A stretch of DNA of 50,377 bases from Brevibacillus fortis (GTDB lineage: Bacteria > Bacillota > Bacilli > Brevibacillales > Brevibacillaceae): NCBI RefSeq assembly GCF_003013395.1, contig NZ_PXZM01000030.1, forward strand, positions 1-50,377, written 5' to 3'. Of this stretch, positions 31,495 through 40,769 are shown piece by piece; position 1 is the first letter of the stretch, and each line of letters opens with the position of its first letter. The notes below the pieces were generated by a model. It had not been told where the DNA came from. It searched no databases and saw only the letters and a list, made by a program, of their open reading frames with translations. The position numbers and the translations under genes were made by a program.

Positions 31495-33695
31495 ATAAGC
31501 AAATTCGTGAAGCGGTACAGAGTGCAAGTGAGGAATCGGTGGAGGAAGTGAGATTTACAAAAGAGATGGAATCGCGGATCAGAGGTGCGATTGCACAGAA
31601 TAAACACAAGAATCGAAACAGATTATTTATGGCTGGATCGCTGGCTGCGTGCTTGGCGGTAACAGCCGTGGGCTTGCATCAGCAAGGCTGGTTCCCACAG
31701 ATGCCGAGTGGAAAAAATATAACGAATGCGGTCGCAACAACTACAACGAATAAAAAGAATACAGAGGCAAATCAGAACAGCGTAAAGGTGTCGCCGGAAG
31801 AGGCTGTTTTACCATTGAAAAAGACGATCCCAGCCTTGAGCAAGATGACAATAAGAGTGGATCGTACAAGCTATGGATTCAGTGAACTAACTTTACTGGA
31901 AGGCGATACTGAGCGTGCCAATGTTGCTTATGATATACAGACAGGACAAATTGAGAGCTTTACAATGATCGGTGATCGGACAGAACAGAAGGATGCGAAA
32001 TTGCCATCAGCCAAGTCTGCGGAGAATGCAGCAAAAGCATTTCTTCAAGTTTTCTTGGGAGAGGAAAGCAAGTCCTATCAGCACATCGAGACTCAGATCT
32101 ATACCGACGAGCACATGGTAAAAGGCCCATGGATGAGCGTGAATTATCAACGTATGGAAAACGGCCAGCCAGTTCCGTTCGACGTATTGTCGGTTGGAAT
32201 TGACCAACGTGAGCAAGTCGCGTTTTTCGGGCGATTGAACAAGAGTGAACAAGATTTTTTCACCAAGCTGACAGATGCCGTGCCCGATTTGAACCCGTCC
32301 CTTCTTCTTTTGGATAAAGAAAAGAACCACGATGGCATGTTAGTAATCTTGGGGAAAATGAACAAGGAGGGGCATCAGGTTTCTCTTGTGATCTATGGAA
32401 AAGGTCAAGCACTGGAATCGTATATGCTTCTGTATAGGGATGAAAAGGAAGCAGCAAGCCGGAAAGAAGCAGAAGGAGCAAAAGCCTTGGAGCAAGAGCG
32501 ACAGTTTCTGAACAAACTGCTCGGGGCTGATAGCGAGAACTATCGGTTGTTGGACGGTAACAATCCAGGATTGTACCTGCGATACTATAACGGACTGCCT
32601 GTGTTGTCTGATGAAATAAGCATAGTAACAACTGACTCTGGCCACGTCCAATATTTCAGGAAGGAGCCCGTACCATTCGAGCCGTCACGATACCCAGATG
32701 TATCGACTGCTGTGTCAGAAGAGGTAGCCATCCAAGAGCTGAGTGAGCATATGAAGCTTCGATACGTGCAGAATCCGAGAATACGGCCAGAATCAAAACA
32801 AGGAGAGAAGTGGCAGCCCATTCTGGAGTACACGCCAGCTGTTTCCTTCATGCAACGAGGACGTGAAGATGGTACGGAGTGGCATATCGACGCGACCAGT
32901 GGCAAGATTGTGTATGGAACGGGAGATAACGGGCTTGCCTATGATCAGCTGAATACGAAGAAAGCACATCCGATCGAATCTCCGAAAGAATACGTCAAGG
33001 TTCGCTCCAAGGATGAGGCAAAAGCACTGCTGCAAGCGGAGTTCGGCGTACAGGTAGAAGGCTTGACCTACAGAGAGAGTGTACGTGAGCGCGATGGACG
33101 CAAGGAATACGTCTGGTATGATAAAAATGACAAGTATATCGGCGTAGAAGTTATTGCAGAAACAGGCAGTGTCGTCGGGCTGGGAACACCGCGTTCCGAT
33201 ACAGCAGTGACAGTCAAACGCCAGCAAGCGGAAGAGGCTGCATTCGGCTTTCTGCATAAATACGTCGATCCAGGTGTAAAAGAAGTGCAATTGGCACAAG
33301 TTATACAGCCAGGCGAAGCGAATCCTGTGTCAACGGGCGAATGGGAATTCAGATTTTTCATGAGCAAGGATGGCATTCCTGTACAGGATCGCGAGCAAAA
33401 AGCGGCTTATTCGGTAACGGTCGATCCGTCTACGGGCAAAGTGACAAAGTTTGATAACTATAGAGAGACGCACGAGTTGGTGGAGCTTCCAGCATCCGAC
33501 AAGATCATCTCGAAAGACAAGGCTGTTGAGGAGTATTTACGCGTCATGCCTTTGAAGCTGGTCTATTTGATGAAAGATGTGGATGGGCAAAAATTACCTC
33601 AACCAAAGCTGGCGTATGTGCCGTGGAGTGAGGAAAAGCTTGCGAACAAATTTATGGCCCTTGATGCCGTGACAGGCAAAATCATCGTCGACTAA
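31485..33695 (+). CDS. membrane-anchored YcdB/YcdC-repeat protein, probable anti-sigma partner
   Basis: A 736-residue protein with a 45-residue charged cytoplasmic N-terminus, one membrane segment (about residues 45-62, MAGSLAACLAVTAVGL) and a large outside part. That part holds repeated YcdB/YcdC-type, PepSY-like units, each with a strand-rich ATSGKIV- or DPSTGKV-like turn (residues about 100-330, 375-475 and 500-730). It overlaps the sigma gene by 10 bases, so it probably binds the sigma factor in the cytoplasm and senses an outside signal. It is far larger than most anti-sigma factors, and no zinc-binding HxxxCxxC motif is seen. Confidence 0.8.
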   Translation: MDVDKQIREAVQSASEESVEEVRFTKEMESRIRGAIAQNKHKNRNRLFMAGSLAACLAVTAVGLHQQGWFPQMPSGKNITNAVATTTTNKKNTEANQNSVKVSPEEAVLPLKKTIPALSKMTIRVDRTSYGFSELTLLEGDTERANVAYDIQTGQIESFTMIGDRTEQKDAKLPSAKSAENAAKAFLQVFLGEESKSYQHIETQIYTDEHMVKGPWMSVNYQRMENGQPVPFDVLSVGIDQREQVAFFGRLNKSEQDFFTKLTDAVPDLNPSLLLLDKEKNHDGMLVILGKMNKEGHQVSLVIYGKGQALESYMLLYRDEKEAASRKEAEGAKALEQERQFLNKLLGADSENYRLLDGNNPGLYLRYYNGLPVLSDEISIVTTDSGHVQYFRKEPVPFEPSRYPDVSTAVSEEVAIQELSEHMKLRYVQNPRIRPESKQGEKWQPILEYTPAVSFMQRGREDGTEWHIDATSGKIVYGTGDNGLAYDQLNTKKAHPIESPKEYVKVRSKDEAKALLQAEFGVQVEGLTYRESVRERDGRKEYVWYDKNDKYIGVEVIAETGSVVGLGTPRSDTAVTVKRQQAEEAAFGFLHKYVDPGVKEVQLAQVIQPGEANPVSTGEWEFRFFMSKDGIPVQDREQKAAYSVTVDPSTGKVTKFDNYRETHELVELPASDKIISKDKAVEEYLRVMPLKLVYLMKDVDGQKLPQPKLAYVPWSEEKLANKFMALDAVTGKIIVD

Positions 33696-33700
33696 CAAGA

Positions 33701-33752
33701 AAAAAAGGCTATCCCGCAGCCATTCCTGATGGCTTTTGGGATAGCCTTTTTT
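33701..33752 (+). terminator. terminator after the sigma operon
   Basis: AAAAAAGGCTATCCC pairs with GGGATAGCCTTTTTT, with an inner CCAT/ATGG hairpin, and a T run at the end. Confidence 0.88.
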
Positions 33753-33762
33753 AAACTCTTAT

Positions 33763-33870
33763 CTAACAGTCGTCACACGAACACCCGATAATTACCAACA
33801 GGATAAACAGCACGAGCACGATTGCGAAGCAGTCACCGAAGAAACCGTTACCGCAGTAAGATGTACTCAT
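33763..33870 (-). CDS. YjcZ-family sporulation peptide
   Basis: A 35-residue peptide too short for ordinary gene callers. It has a Gly/Cys-rich start (MSTSYCGNGFFGDC) and a hydrophobic helix, LVLFILLVIIGCSCDDC, ending with the Cys-rich tail typical of YjcZ proteins. AAAGGAGGGG lies a few bases before the ATG at 33870. YjcZ peptides are made in the developing spore and are found in spores of Bacillus and Brevibacillus (family knowledge). It is convergent with the sigma operon terminator. Confidence 0.82.
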   Translation of the reverse strand: MSTSYCGNGFFGDCFAIVLVLFILLVIIGCSCDDC

Positions 33871-34001
33871 CTTTGTTTCCCCTCCTTTCCGTTATACTCC
33901 AGTCTATACACGAATGCCGATATTGGACTGGGCGGATGCCCAGCTTAGGCAAAATTGGGCGCGAAAGAGAAGAGGTGCAGTAAAAAATAGACAATTCACA
34001 A

Positions 34002-34031
34002 TTGACGGGGAGACAAGAGGGGTGTTAAGAT
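34002..34031 (+). promoter_or_regulatory. predicted sigma-A promoter of metH-yitJ
   Basis: TTGACG (34002-34007) and TAAGAT (34026-34031) with an 18-base spacer. The SAM riboswitch begins about 50 bases downstream. Confidence 0.6.
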
Positions 34032-34083
34032 ACTTGCAAACATTCAAGACATTTCGTAAAACAACTTAATGACAAGTGTACGA

Positions 34084-34250
34084 CTCTTATCCAGAGAGGC
34101 AGAGGGACTGGCCTGATGAAGCCTCGGCAACCGGTAAAAATCCGGTGCCAATTCCAGCAAAGCTACGTGCTTTGAAAGATAAGAGGATGTCTCAGGCGTT
34201 TTCGTATCTGCTGACAAATCCTCTTCTTTCAAAGAAGAGGATTTTTTTTT
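34084..34250 (+). ncRNA. SAM-I (S-box) riboswitch with terminator
   Basis: The aptamer runs from P1 strand CTCTTATC (34084-34091) to GATAAGAG (34178-34185) and includes the S-box core CCAGAGAGGCAGAGGGACTG, then GATGAAGCCTCGGCAACC. The terminator is a perfect stem, AATCCTCTTCTTT with AAAGAAGAGGATT, plus nine T (34216-34250). AAGAGGAT at the 3' side of P1 (34181-34188) is complementary to ATCCTCTT of the terminator (34218-34225), so P1 and terminator exclude the antiterminator. SAM bound to the aptamer thus stops transcription of metH-yitJ. Confidence 0.96.
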
Positions 34251-34301
34251 TACCCAACTATAGAAGAATAAGCCGATGCAAGGGAGAAAAGGGGCACGTC
34301 A

Positions 34302-37300
34302 ATGAAACCAACTTTTCGCGAACAGCTTTCCCGGAAAATTCTGATTCTGGACGGTGCAATGGGCACCATGCTTCAACAGGCGAATCTGACTGCTGATGAT
34401 TTCGGTGGTGAGGCCTATGATGGCTGCAATGAACTTCTGAACTTGACCAGACCAGATGTGATCCGTTCGATTCACGAGAAATATTTGGAGGCGGGCGCAG
34501 ACATTGTCGAGACCAATACGTTTGGTGCTGCTTCCATCGTTTTGGCCGAGTACGATGTGGCTGAGAAAGATCTTGAGATTAATATAGCGGCTGCCCGCTT
34601 GGCCAGAGAAGCGGTGGATGTCTATTCCACAGAGGAGTGGCCGCGTTTTGTAGCAGGGGCGATGGGACCTACGACCAAAACCCTTGCGTTGACAGGTGGC
34701 GTCACTTTCGAAGAACTGGTAGAGGCGTATTATCGCCAGGCAAAAGGTCTGATTCTCGGGGGCTCCGATGTTCTTCTTTTGGAAACCTCGCAAGATACGT
34801 TGAACGTCAAAGCTGGCGGAATCGGGATTCGCAAAGCTTTTGCAGAGCTTGGACAGGAGCTCCCGGTGATGCTGTCAGGTACGATTGAGCCGATGGGCAC
34901 GACACTGGCAGGCCAAAACATCGAGGCGTTTTACATCTCCTTGGAGCATATCAAGCCAGTCTCCATTGGTCTGAACTGTGCGACAGGTCCAGAGTTCATG
35001 CGTGATCACCTGCGGACGTTGTCAGGAATTGCTCAATGTGCAGTCAGTTGTTATCCGAACGCAGGCTTACCCGACGAGAATGGTCATTACCATGAAACGC
35101 CACAAGGATTGGCCTCGAAAATACGGGCGTTCGCTGAACAGGGCTGGATTAACGTCGCTGGCGGTTGCTGCGGAACAACACCTGACCATATTCAAGCGAT
35201 GGCAGAAGCGTTGAAAGACTGCCAGCCGCGCGGCGCAGCTGTAGAACCGCTGAGTGCGGTCTCCGGGATTGAAGTCGTTTACGTCGAAGATGACAATCGT
35301 CCTCTGCTAGTAGGGGAAAGGACCAATGTCATCGGTTCCAAAAAATTCCGTGATCTGATTGCAGCTGGTCACTATGAAGAAGCATCTGATATTGCCCGGG
35401 CCCAAGTGAAGCGCGGCGCACATGTCATCGATATATGCTTGGCTGACCCTGATCGTGATGAATACGAAGATATGGAAAAATTCCTACAGTTCATTGTGAA
35501 AAAAGTAAAGGCACCCCTCATGATCGACTCGACAGATGCCAAAGTCATGGAGCTGGGACTGCGCTATTCGCAAGGGAAGGCCATTCTCAACTCGATCAAC
35601 CTGGAAGACGGGTTGGAGCGCTTTGAGGAAGTGGTGCCGCTTATTCACAAATTCGGTGCCGCGGTTGTCGTCGGAACGATCGAGGAAGCGGGTATGGCTG
35701 TCACGCGCGAGAAGAAGCTGGAGGTCGCGCAGCGCTCGTACGACATTCTCGTCAACCAGTACGGCGTGAAGCCACAGGATATTATTTTCGACCCACTCGT
35801 CTTTCCAGTAGGGACTGGGGATGAACAATACATCGGCTCTGCAAAAGAGACCGTAGAAGGAATTCGCTTAATTAAACAAGCCATGCCAGCGTGCAAGACG
35901 ATTTTAGGTGTGAGCAATGTGTCCTTCGGCTTGCCTGCTGCGGGTAGGGAAGTGCTGAATGCGGTCTTCTTGTACCACACGACTCTCGCAGGGCTTGATT
36001 ACGCCATCGTCAACACGGAAAAGCTGGAGCGCTACGCTTCGATTCCAGAAGGCGAGAGAAAGCTGGCAGAAGCCCTTCTATTCGAGACAACGGATGAGAC
36101 ATTGGCAGCCTTCACCGAATTTTATCGCCAAAAGAAAAAGGAAGTCAGTGTGGAAGTCTCCTCGCTAACTCTCGAAGAACGTTTGGCCCGATATGTAGTC
36201 GAAGGCTCCAAGGATGGTCTGGTGGAAGACCTGAAGCTGGCTTTGGATAAATACACACCGCTCGAGATCATCAACGGTCCGTTGATGGCTGGGATGGAAG
36301 AGGTAGGGCGCCTGTTCAACGGCAACCAGCTGATCGTGGCAGAAGTATTGCAGAGCGCGGAAGTCATGAAGGCATCCGTATCGTTTCTGGAGCCATTCAT
36401 GGAAAAAAACGATGTTGCCGCGAAAGGAAAAATCTTGCTAGCGACCGTCAAAGGCGATGTGCACGACATCGGAAAAAACCTCGTGGAAATTATTTTGTCA
36501 AACAACGGCTACAATGTCGTTAACCTGGGGATCAAGGTACCGCCAGAGCAACTGATTGCCGCATGCAGAGAAGAAAAGCCAGATGCCATCGGTCTGTCTG
36601 GACTATTGGTAAAATCCGCGCAGCAAATGGTTATTACTGCACAAGACCTGCGTGTTGCTGGCATCGATGTTCCGATGATGGTTGGTGGTGCAGCGCTGAC
36701 GCGCAAGTTCACATCGAACCGGATCGCACCAGAATACCGCGGAATTGTTTTATACGCAAAGGATGCCATGGATGGCTTGGATCTCGTGAATCGTCTGCAA
36801 AATCCGGAAGAACGTGATCGCTTGGTAGAGGAACAGCAGCATTTGCTGGAAGCAGTCGCAACGGCTCAGCCTGTTGTCGAGGAGAAAAAAGTAACTTTGC
36901 CAGCTCGCTCAGCCATCAGCAGAACCGTTCCGATCCATCTGCCGCCAGATTGTGATCGACATGTCCTGCGACAATACCCGATCAGCCACCTGCAGCCGTA
37001 TTTGAACCTACGGATGCTCCTCGGAAAGCATCTCGGTGTTCGCGGAAATGTAGATAGAATGATAGAGGCTGGCGACGAAAAGGTACTGGAACTGTACGGC
37101 ATTGTGGAAGAGCTATTAAATGAAGCGAAGGAAAAAGGAACCATTACGACACACGGTGTGTATCAGTTCTTCCCGGCCCAGTCAGACGGTAACGATATTT
37201 TGATCTATGATCCAAAAGACCACAGCAAGCTGTTGGAGCGCTTTTCGTTCCCGCGTCAGCTGGAAGAACCATATCTCTGCCTGTCCGACTTCCTGCGACC

Positions 37301-37748
37301 AGTGGAGAGCAAGGAAATGGATTATGTCGGATTCCTGACCGTAACGGCTGGGGGAGGGATTCGCGAAAAATCTACAGAGCTAAAAGAGCGTGGTGACTAC
37401 TTGCGCTCTCACGTACTCCAAGCCATGGCATTGGAGCTGGCAGAGGCATTTGCTGAGCGAATTCATCACGTCATGCGCGACGTGTGGGGCATACCGGATC
37501 CGGTTGAGATGACGATGCTCGAGCGCTTCGGTGCCAGATATCAGGGCATTCGTGTATCCTTCGGTTACCCTGCTTGCCCGAACCTGGAGGATCAGGCGCA
37601 GTTGTTCCGTCTGTTGCGTCCAGAGGATATCGGCGTTCAGTTGACAGAGGGCTTCATGATGGAACCAGAAGCTTCCGTATCGGCGATGGTATTTGCTCAC
37701 CCAGAAGCGCGTTATTTCAATGCAGGTCCATCTATTTTTGAGGTCTAA
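34302..37748 (+). CDS. metH: methionine synthase, cobalamin-dependent
   Basis: A 1148-residue enzyme that makes methionine from homocysteine and methyltetrahydrofolate through B12. Domains in order: homocysteine-binding barrel (about 1-310, zinc Cys in LNCATG and GGCCGTT near 289), methylfolate-binding DHPS-like barrel (about 330-600), helical cap (about 640-740), B12-binding domain with the D-x-H-x-x-G motif DVHDIGKNL (Asp719, His721), and C-terminal SAM-binding reactivation domain (about 850-1148). Start ATG 34302 lies 11 bases after AAGGGG. It is under the SAM riboswitch and followed by yitJ. Confidence 0.96.
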   Translation: MKPTFREQLSRKILILDGAMGTMLQQANLTADDFGGEAYDGCNELLNLTRPDVIRSIHEKYLEAGADIVETNTFGAASIVLAEYDVAEKDLEINIAAARLAREAVDVYSTEEWPRFVAGAMGPTTKTLALTGGVTFEELVEAYYRQAKGLILGGSDVLLLETSQDTLNVKAGGIGIRKAFAELGQELPVMLSGTIEPMGTTLAGQNIEAFYISLEHIKPVSIGLNCATGPEFMRDHLRTLSGIAQCAVSCYPNAGLPDENGHYHETPQGLASKIRAFAEQGWINVAGGCCGTTPDHIQAMAEALKDCQPRGAAVEPLSAVSGIEVVYVEDDNRPLLVGERTNVIGSKKFRDLIAAGHYEEASDIARAQVKRGAHVIDICLADPDRDEYEDMEKFLQFIVKKVKAPLMIDSTDAKVMELGLRYSQGKAILNSINLEDGLERFEEVVPLIHKFGAAVVVGTIEEAGMAVTREKKLEVAQRSYDILVNQYGVKPQDIIFDPLVFPVGTGDEQYIGSAKETVEGIRLIKQAMPACKTILGVSNVSFGLPAAGREVLNAVFLYHTTLAGLDYAIVNTEKLERYASIPEGERKLAEALLFETTDETLAAFTEFYRQKKKEVSVEVSSLTLEERLARYVVEGSKDGLVEDLKLALDKYTPLEIINGPLMAGMEEVGRLFNGNQLIVAEVLQSAEVMKASVSFLEPFMEKNDVAAKGKILLATVKGDVHDIGKNLVEIILSNNGYNVVNLGIKVPPEQLIAACREEKPDAIGLSGLLVKSAQQMVITAQDLRVAGIDVPMMVGGAALTRKFTSNRIAPEYRGIVLYAKDAMDGLDLVNRLQNPEERDRLVEEQQHLLEAVATAQPVVEEKKVTLPARSAISRTVPIHLPPDCDRHVLRQYPISHLQPYLNLRMLLGKHLGVRGNVDRMIEAGDEKVLELYGIVEELLNEAKEKGTITTHGVYQFFPAQSDGNDILIYDPKDHSKLLERFSFPRQLEEPYLCLSDFLRPVESKEMDYVGFLTVTAGGGIREKSTELKERGDYLRSHVLQAMALELAEAFAERIHHVMRDVWGIPDPVEMTMLERFGARYQGIRVSFGYPACPNLEDQAQLFRLLRPEDIGVQLTEGFMMEPEASVSAMVFAHPEARYFNAGPSIFEV

Positions 37749-37781
37749 TAGATAAATGAAAATGGGAGAGAAGGGATTGAG

Positions 37782-39647
37782 TTGACGACGAGCAAGAAAG
37801 ATTTACGAGCCTATTTGAAAGACCATCTGCTAGTCGGAGATGGAGCGATGGCGACCCAGCTGCACGGGCTGGGCGTCCCGGTTGGCGTCAGCTTTGAGGA
37901 GCTGTGTTTGTCCAACCCGCGTTTGGTGCATGACGTTCATACGTCCTACTATCAGGCCGGTGCACGTTTCCTGGAGACAAATACGTATTCTGCCAACCGA
38001 GATGCGTTGAGCCGTTACGGTTTGGAGCATAAGGTAGCGCGGATTAACCGACTCGCAGTCGCCATTGCTCGGGAAGCCGCACAGGATGATGCTTATGTAG
38101 CTGGGAGCATCGGATCGATATTGGCTGGACGGGTGAAGAAAAAGGTTTTGGATGAATACCGTGACCAGTATGAGGAACAGGCCATTGCGCTGTTGCATGC
38201 GGGGGTAGACGGACTGATTCTGGAGACGTTTCTGGACTTGGAGGAGCTGCTTCTGGCGATCGAAGTCATCCGTCCGCTCACAGATGTACCTGTCATCGCC
38301 CAGTTAGCCACTTTGGAAGTAGGGCGCACACGTGATGGCTACGCGTTGACTGATGCTTTTTCCGAGCTGAAAGCTGCAGGCGCTGACGTGATTGGACTAA
38401 ACTGCCGCCTTGGTCCCGCTGAATTACTTCGTTCGTTTGAAAATACAGTGATTCCAGAAGATGCACTTTTATCGGTATTTCCGAATGCGGGGCGTCTGGG
38501 AATGACGGACGGAGAATACGCTTTTAAATCATCTCCTGAATATTTTGGACAGAGTGCGCTTCGCTTGCGTGAGCAGGGAGTACGGTTGATTGGCGGATGC
38601 TGCGGAACCACACCTGCACACGTGAAGGCGATTGCGGATGCACTGGAGTCACTTGAGCCGCAAGCGCGTGTGAACCCGACCAACGTAGCAGGAGATCGTC
38701 CTTCGATTTCTGTGCAGAACACGAGGGAGAGGGAGAAACCGAGCATTGTCGAGCGCGTAAAAACAGCAACGACAATCATTGTCGAGTTTGATCCGCCGCG
38801 AGATCTGGATGCAGACCAGTTTCTCCACGGTTGCTGCGAGCTGCACAAAGCAGGAGCGGACGCTATTACGTTGGCGGATAACTCGCTGGCAACAGTGCGG
38901 ATGAGCAACATGGCTCTCGGGGCACTCATGAAGGGCAGACATGGAATCGATCCGCTCTTGCACATTGCTTGCCGGGACCGCAATCTGATTGGGCAGCAAT
39001 CGCATTTAATGGGGCTGCATGCTTTGGGGATCGACCAAATATTGGTGATTACTGGCGATCCATCGCGCTTTGGTGACTTGCCAGGTGCCAGCTCGGTATT
39101 TGATGTGACCTCGTTTGATCTGATTCGCATGGTGAAGCAGTTGAACGAGGGTGTTTCGTTCTCAGGACGTCCGTTAAAGCAAAAAGCTCAGTTCATCGTG
39201 GGCGCAGCCTTTAATCCGAATGTCAGAAATATGGATGCTGCCGTTGCCCGCTTGGAAAAGAAGGTCGAGGCAGGCGCGGATTACATTATGACGCAGCCTG
39301 TGTACGATGCAGAGTCCATTCGAAATGTGTACGAGGCGACGAAGCATATCGGCATTCCTGTCTTTATCGGGATCATGCCGCTGACCAGCTCACGCAATGC
39401 GGAGTTCCTGCATAATGAAGTGCCGGGAATCAAGCTGTCGGCAGAAGCGCTGGAACGCATGAAAAAGGTACAGGGAGAGGCCGCCCGACAGGAAGGAATC
39501 GCAATCGCGAAGGAATTGGTCGATACGGCCGTTAGTTACTTCAATGGCATCTATCTGATTACACCTTTCAATTATTACGAGATGGCGGCAGACCTCATTC
39601 AATATACGCGCCAGCAAAGCTCATTGGTGAAGCAGGCACAGCCGTAA
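37782..39647 (+). CDS. yitJ: bifunctional homocysteine S-methyltransferase / methylenetetrahydrofolate reductase
   Basis: A 621-residue fusion. Residues 1-300 are a homocysteine S-methyltransferase barrel with zinc ligands in GLNCRLG (about 207) and GGCCGTT (about 272). Residues about 325-615 are a MetF-like methylenetetrahydrofolate reductase (IVEFDPPRD, MTQPVYDAES, GIMPLTSSRNAEFL). The layout is that of B. subtilis YitJ. It makes methyltetrahydrofolate for MetH, and may also methylate homocysteine itself. Start TTG 37782 has GAGAGAAGGGA 5-15 bases upstream. It follows metH by 33 bases and shares its riboswitch. Confidence 0.94.
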   Translation: MTTSKKDLRAYLKDHLLVGDGAMATQLHGLGVPVGVSFEELCLSNPRLVHDVHTSYYQAGARFLETNTYSANRDALSRYGLEHKVARINRLAVAIAREAAQDDAYVAGSIGSILAGRVKKKVLDEYRDQYEEQAIALLHAGVDGLILETFLDLEELLLAIEVIRPLTDVPVIAQLATLEVGRTRDGYALTDAFSELKAAGADVIGLNCRLGPAELLRSFENTVIPEDALLSVFPNAGRLGMTDGEYAFKSSPEYFGQSALRLREQGVRLIGGCCGTTPAHVKAIADALESLEPQARVNPTNVAGDRPSISVQNTREREKPSIVERVKTATTIIVEFDPPRDLDADQFLHGCCELHKAGADAITLADNSLATVRMSNMALGALMKGRHGIDPLLHIACRDRNLIGQQSHLMGLHALGIDQILVITGDPSRFGDLPGASSVFDVTSFDLIRMVKQLNEGVSFSGRPLKQKAQFIVGAAFNPNVRNMDAAVARLEKKVEAGADYIMTQPVYDAESIRNVYEATKHIGIPVFIGIMPLTSSRNAEFLHNEVPGIKLSAEALERMKKVQGEAARQEGIAIAKELVDTAVSYFNGIYLITPFNYYEMAADLIQYTRQQSSLVKQAQP

Positions 39648-39668
39648 AGGTATTCGCGAGTCAAATAT

Positions 39669-39726
39669 GGAAGGCCCATGTGTATAGACAGGCTATAGCC
39701 TTGTGTCTAAGATACGTGGGCCTTCA
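39669..39726. terminator. long hairpin at the 3' ends of yitJ and the CotS-like gene
   Basis: GAAGGCCCATG pairs with CGTGGGCCTTC (one G-T pair), with inner AGACA/TGTCT and the self-complementary GGCTATAGCC at the tip. It overlaps the stop region of the minus-strand gene ending at 39707. There is no T tract on either side, so its terminating power is uncertain. Confidence 0.5.
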
Positions 39727-40696
39727 GTTCGTCTAACATAAAGGCGGTCTTGAGTGCTTCCCTATTGCAAAACTGTTGAATCTCAGCAAGGCTCATCTGG
39801 GCATACAGCTTCTTGCGTAAAAAACGTTCAATGATATGCGGGAAAGCGAGATCGACAAAGAGCAAATGCAGCTGCTCAATCGATAGTGGATTTTCTTGGA
39901 GATAGCCACTCAATATATGAGAGAACAATTCCTCGTTCCACTGATCTTTTTTTCGCATAGCAAGGGATAGAATACGCGCAATGTCTTTGGACGGAAAATC
40001 GTAGCGAACGTCCTCCCAGTCAATGATCGCAATTCTTTGATTACTGACGAGCAAATTCCCATTGTTAAAATCTCCGTGACAGAGAAAGTGGTTGGTCAGT
40101 GGTTCCTTTTTCCATTTCGAGAAGTATGGAGAGGATAGCAAATGTTCCTTGGCTGTCATCCCCGCTTTTTTAAAAAAAGGAAGGTATTCCGCGATGGCAG
40201 CGTATTTTTGATCATTCTTTCCAGCATGTCGGAGCTCCCACTTATCAAGGGCAGCTAAGTCTGTCTTGTACTCCTCGGACCATGTTTCTGCGCCGTTGTA
40301 TTGTTTGCCATGCTTGGAGGAAAAACCGAGAGAATTCGCATGAAATTTGCCTAATACCATGCCGACTCGTTCCATTCGAATAGGGGAGTTGTACGCAATA
40401 TTTGGCCAGGATAGCCTTTGGTGGAGAACGAAAAGCTTTTCTTTATGGGTTATGTAACGCTTATTATTCTTGGTACGTTGAACGTCGGGGATGAGTACGC
40501 CGTTTTTGCGCAAATGCGCTTCTGCATTCAGCATGAAATGTAAACGTTCCTTTTGTGGAGGAAAAGCTTTTCCGATGAATTTGCCAGTGGTTGTTTCCAA
40601 GTAAATGACGAGAGATTTGGATGTATCCCGAATGGTTTTGTGATGCAGAACAGTCGTGTCGTATTTGTTCTGGATTTTTTTGATGAGGTCGTCCAC
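39707..40696 (-). CDS. CotS/YtaA-like spore coat kinase-fold protein
   Basis: A 329-residue aminoglycoside-phosphotransferase-fold (APH) protein. The catalytic loop HGDFNNGN and the metal-binding segment IIDWEDVRYD are present, and the nucleotide-binding Lys is in GKAFP. Length and the KEHLLSSPYF...-type middle match the CotS/YsxE/YutH family of Bacillus, some members of which are spore coat proteins (family knowledge). It starts at GTG 40696, 8 bases after AAGGAGGGG. Coding in a spore-forming genome supports the assignment; its substrate is unknown. Confidence 0.8.
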   Translation of the reverse strand: MDDLIKKIQNKYDTTVLHHKTIRDTSKSLVIYLETTTGKFIGKAFPPQKERLHFMLNAEAHLRKNGVLIPDVQRTKNNKRYITHKEKLFVLHQRLSWPNIAYNSPIRMERVGMVLGKFHANSLGFSSKHGKQYNGAETWSEEYKTDLAALDKWELRHAGKNDQKYAAIAEYLPFFKKAGMTAKEHLLSSPYFSKWKKEPLTNHFLCHGDFNNGNLLVSNQRIAIIDWEDVRYDFPSKDIARILSLAMRKKDQWNEELFSHILSGYLQENPLSIEQLHLLFVDLAFPHIIERFLRKKLYAQMSLAEIQQFCNREALKTAFMLDELKAHVS

Positions 40697-40769
40697 TGCT
40701 GATGCCCCTCCTTGCGTACAGAGCTACAAGTATTGTACGGAAGAAGAGGAGTGGTTGACACTGAAGGAT

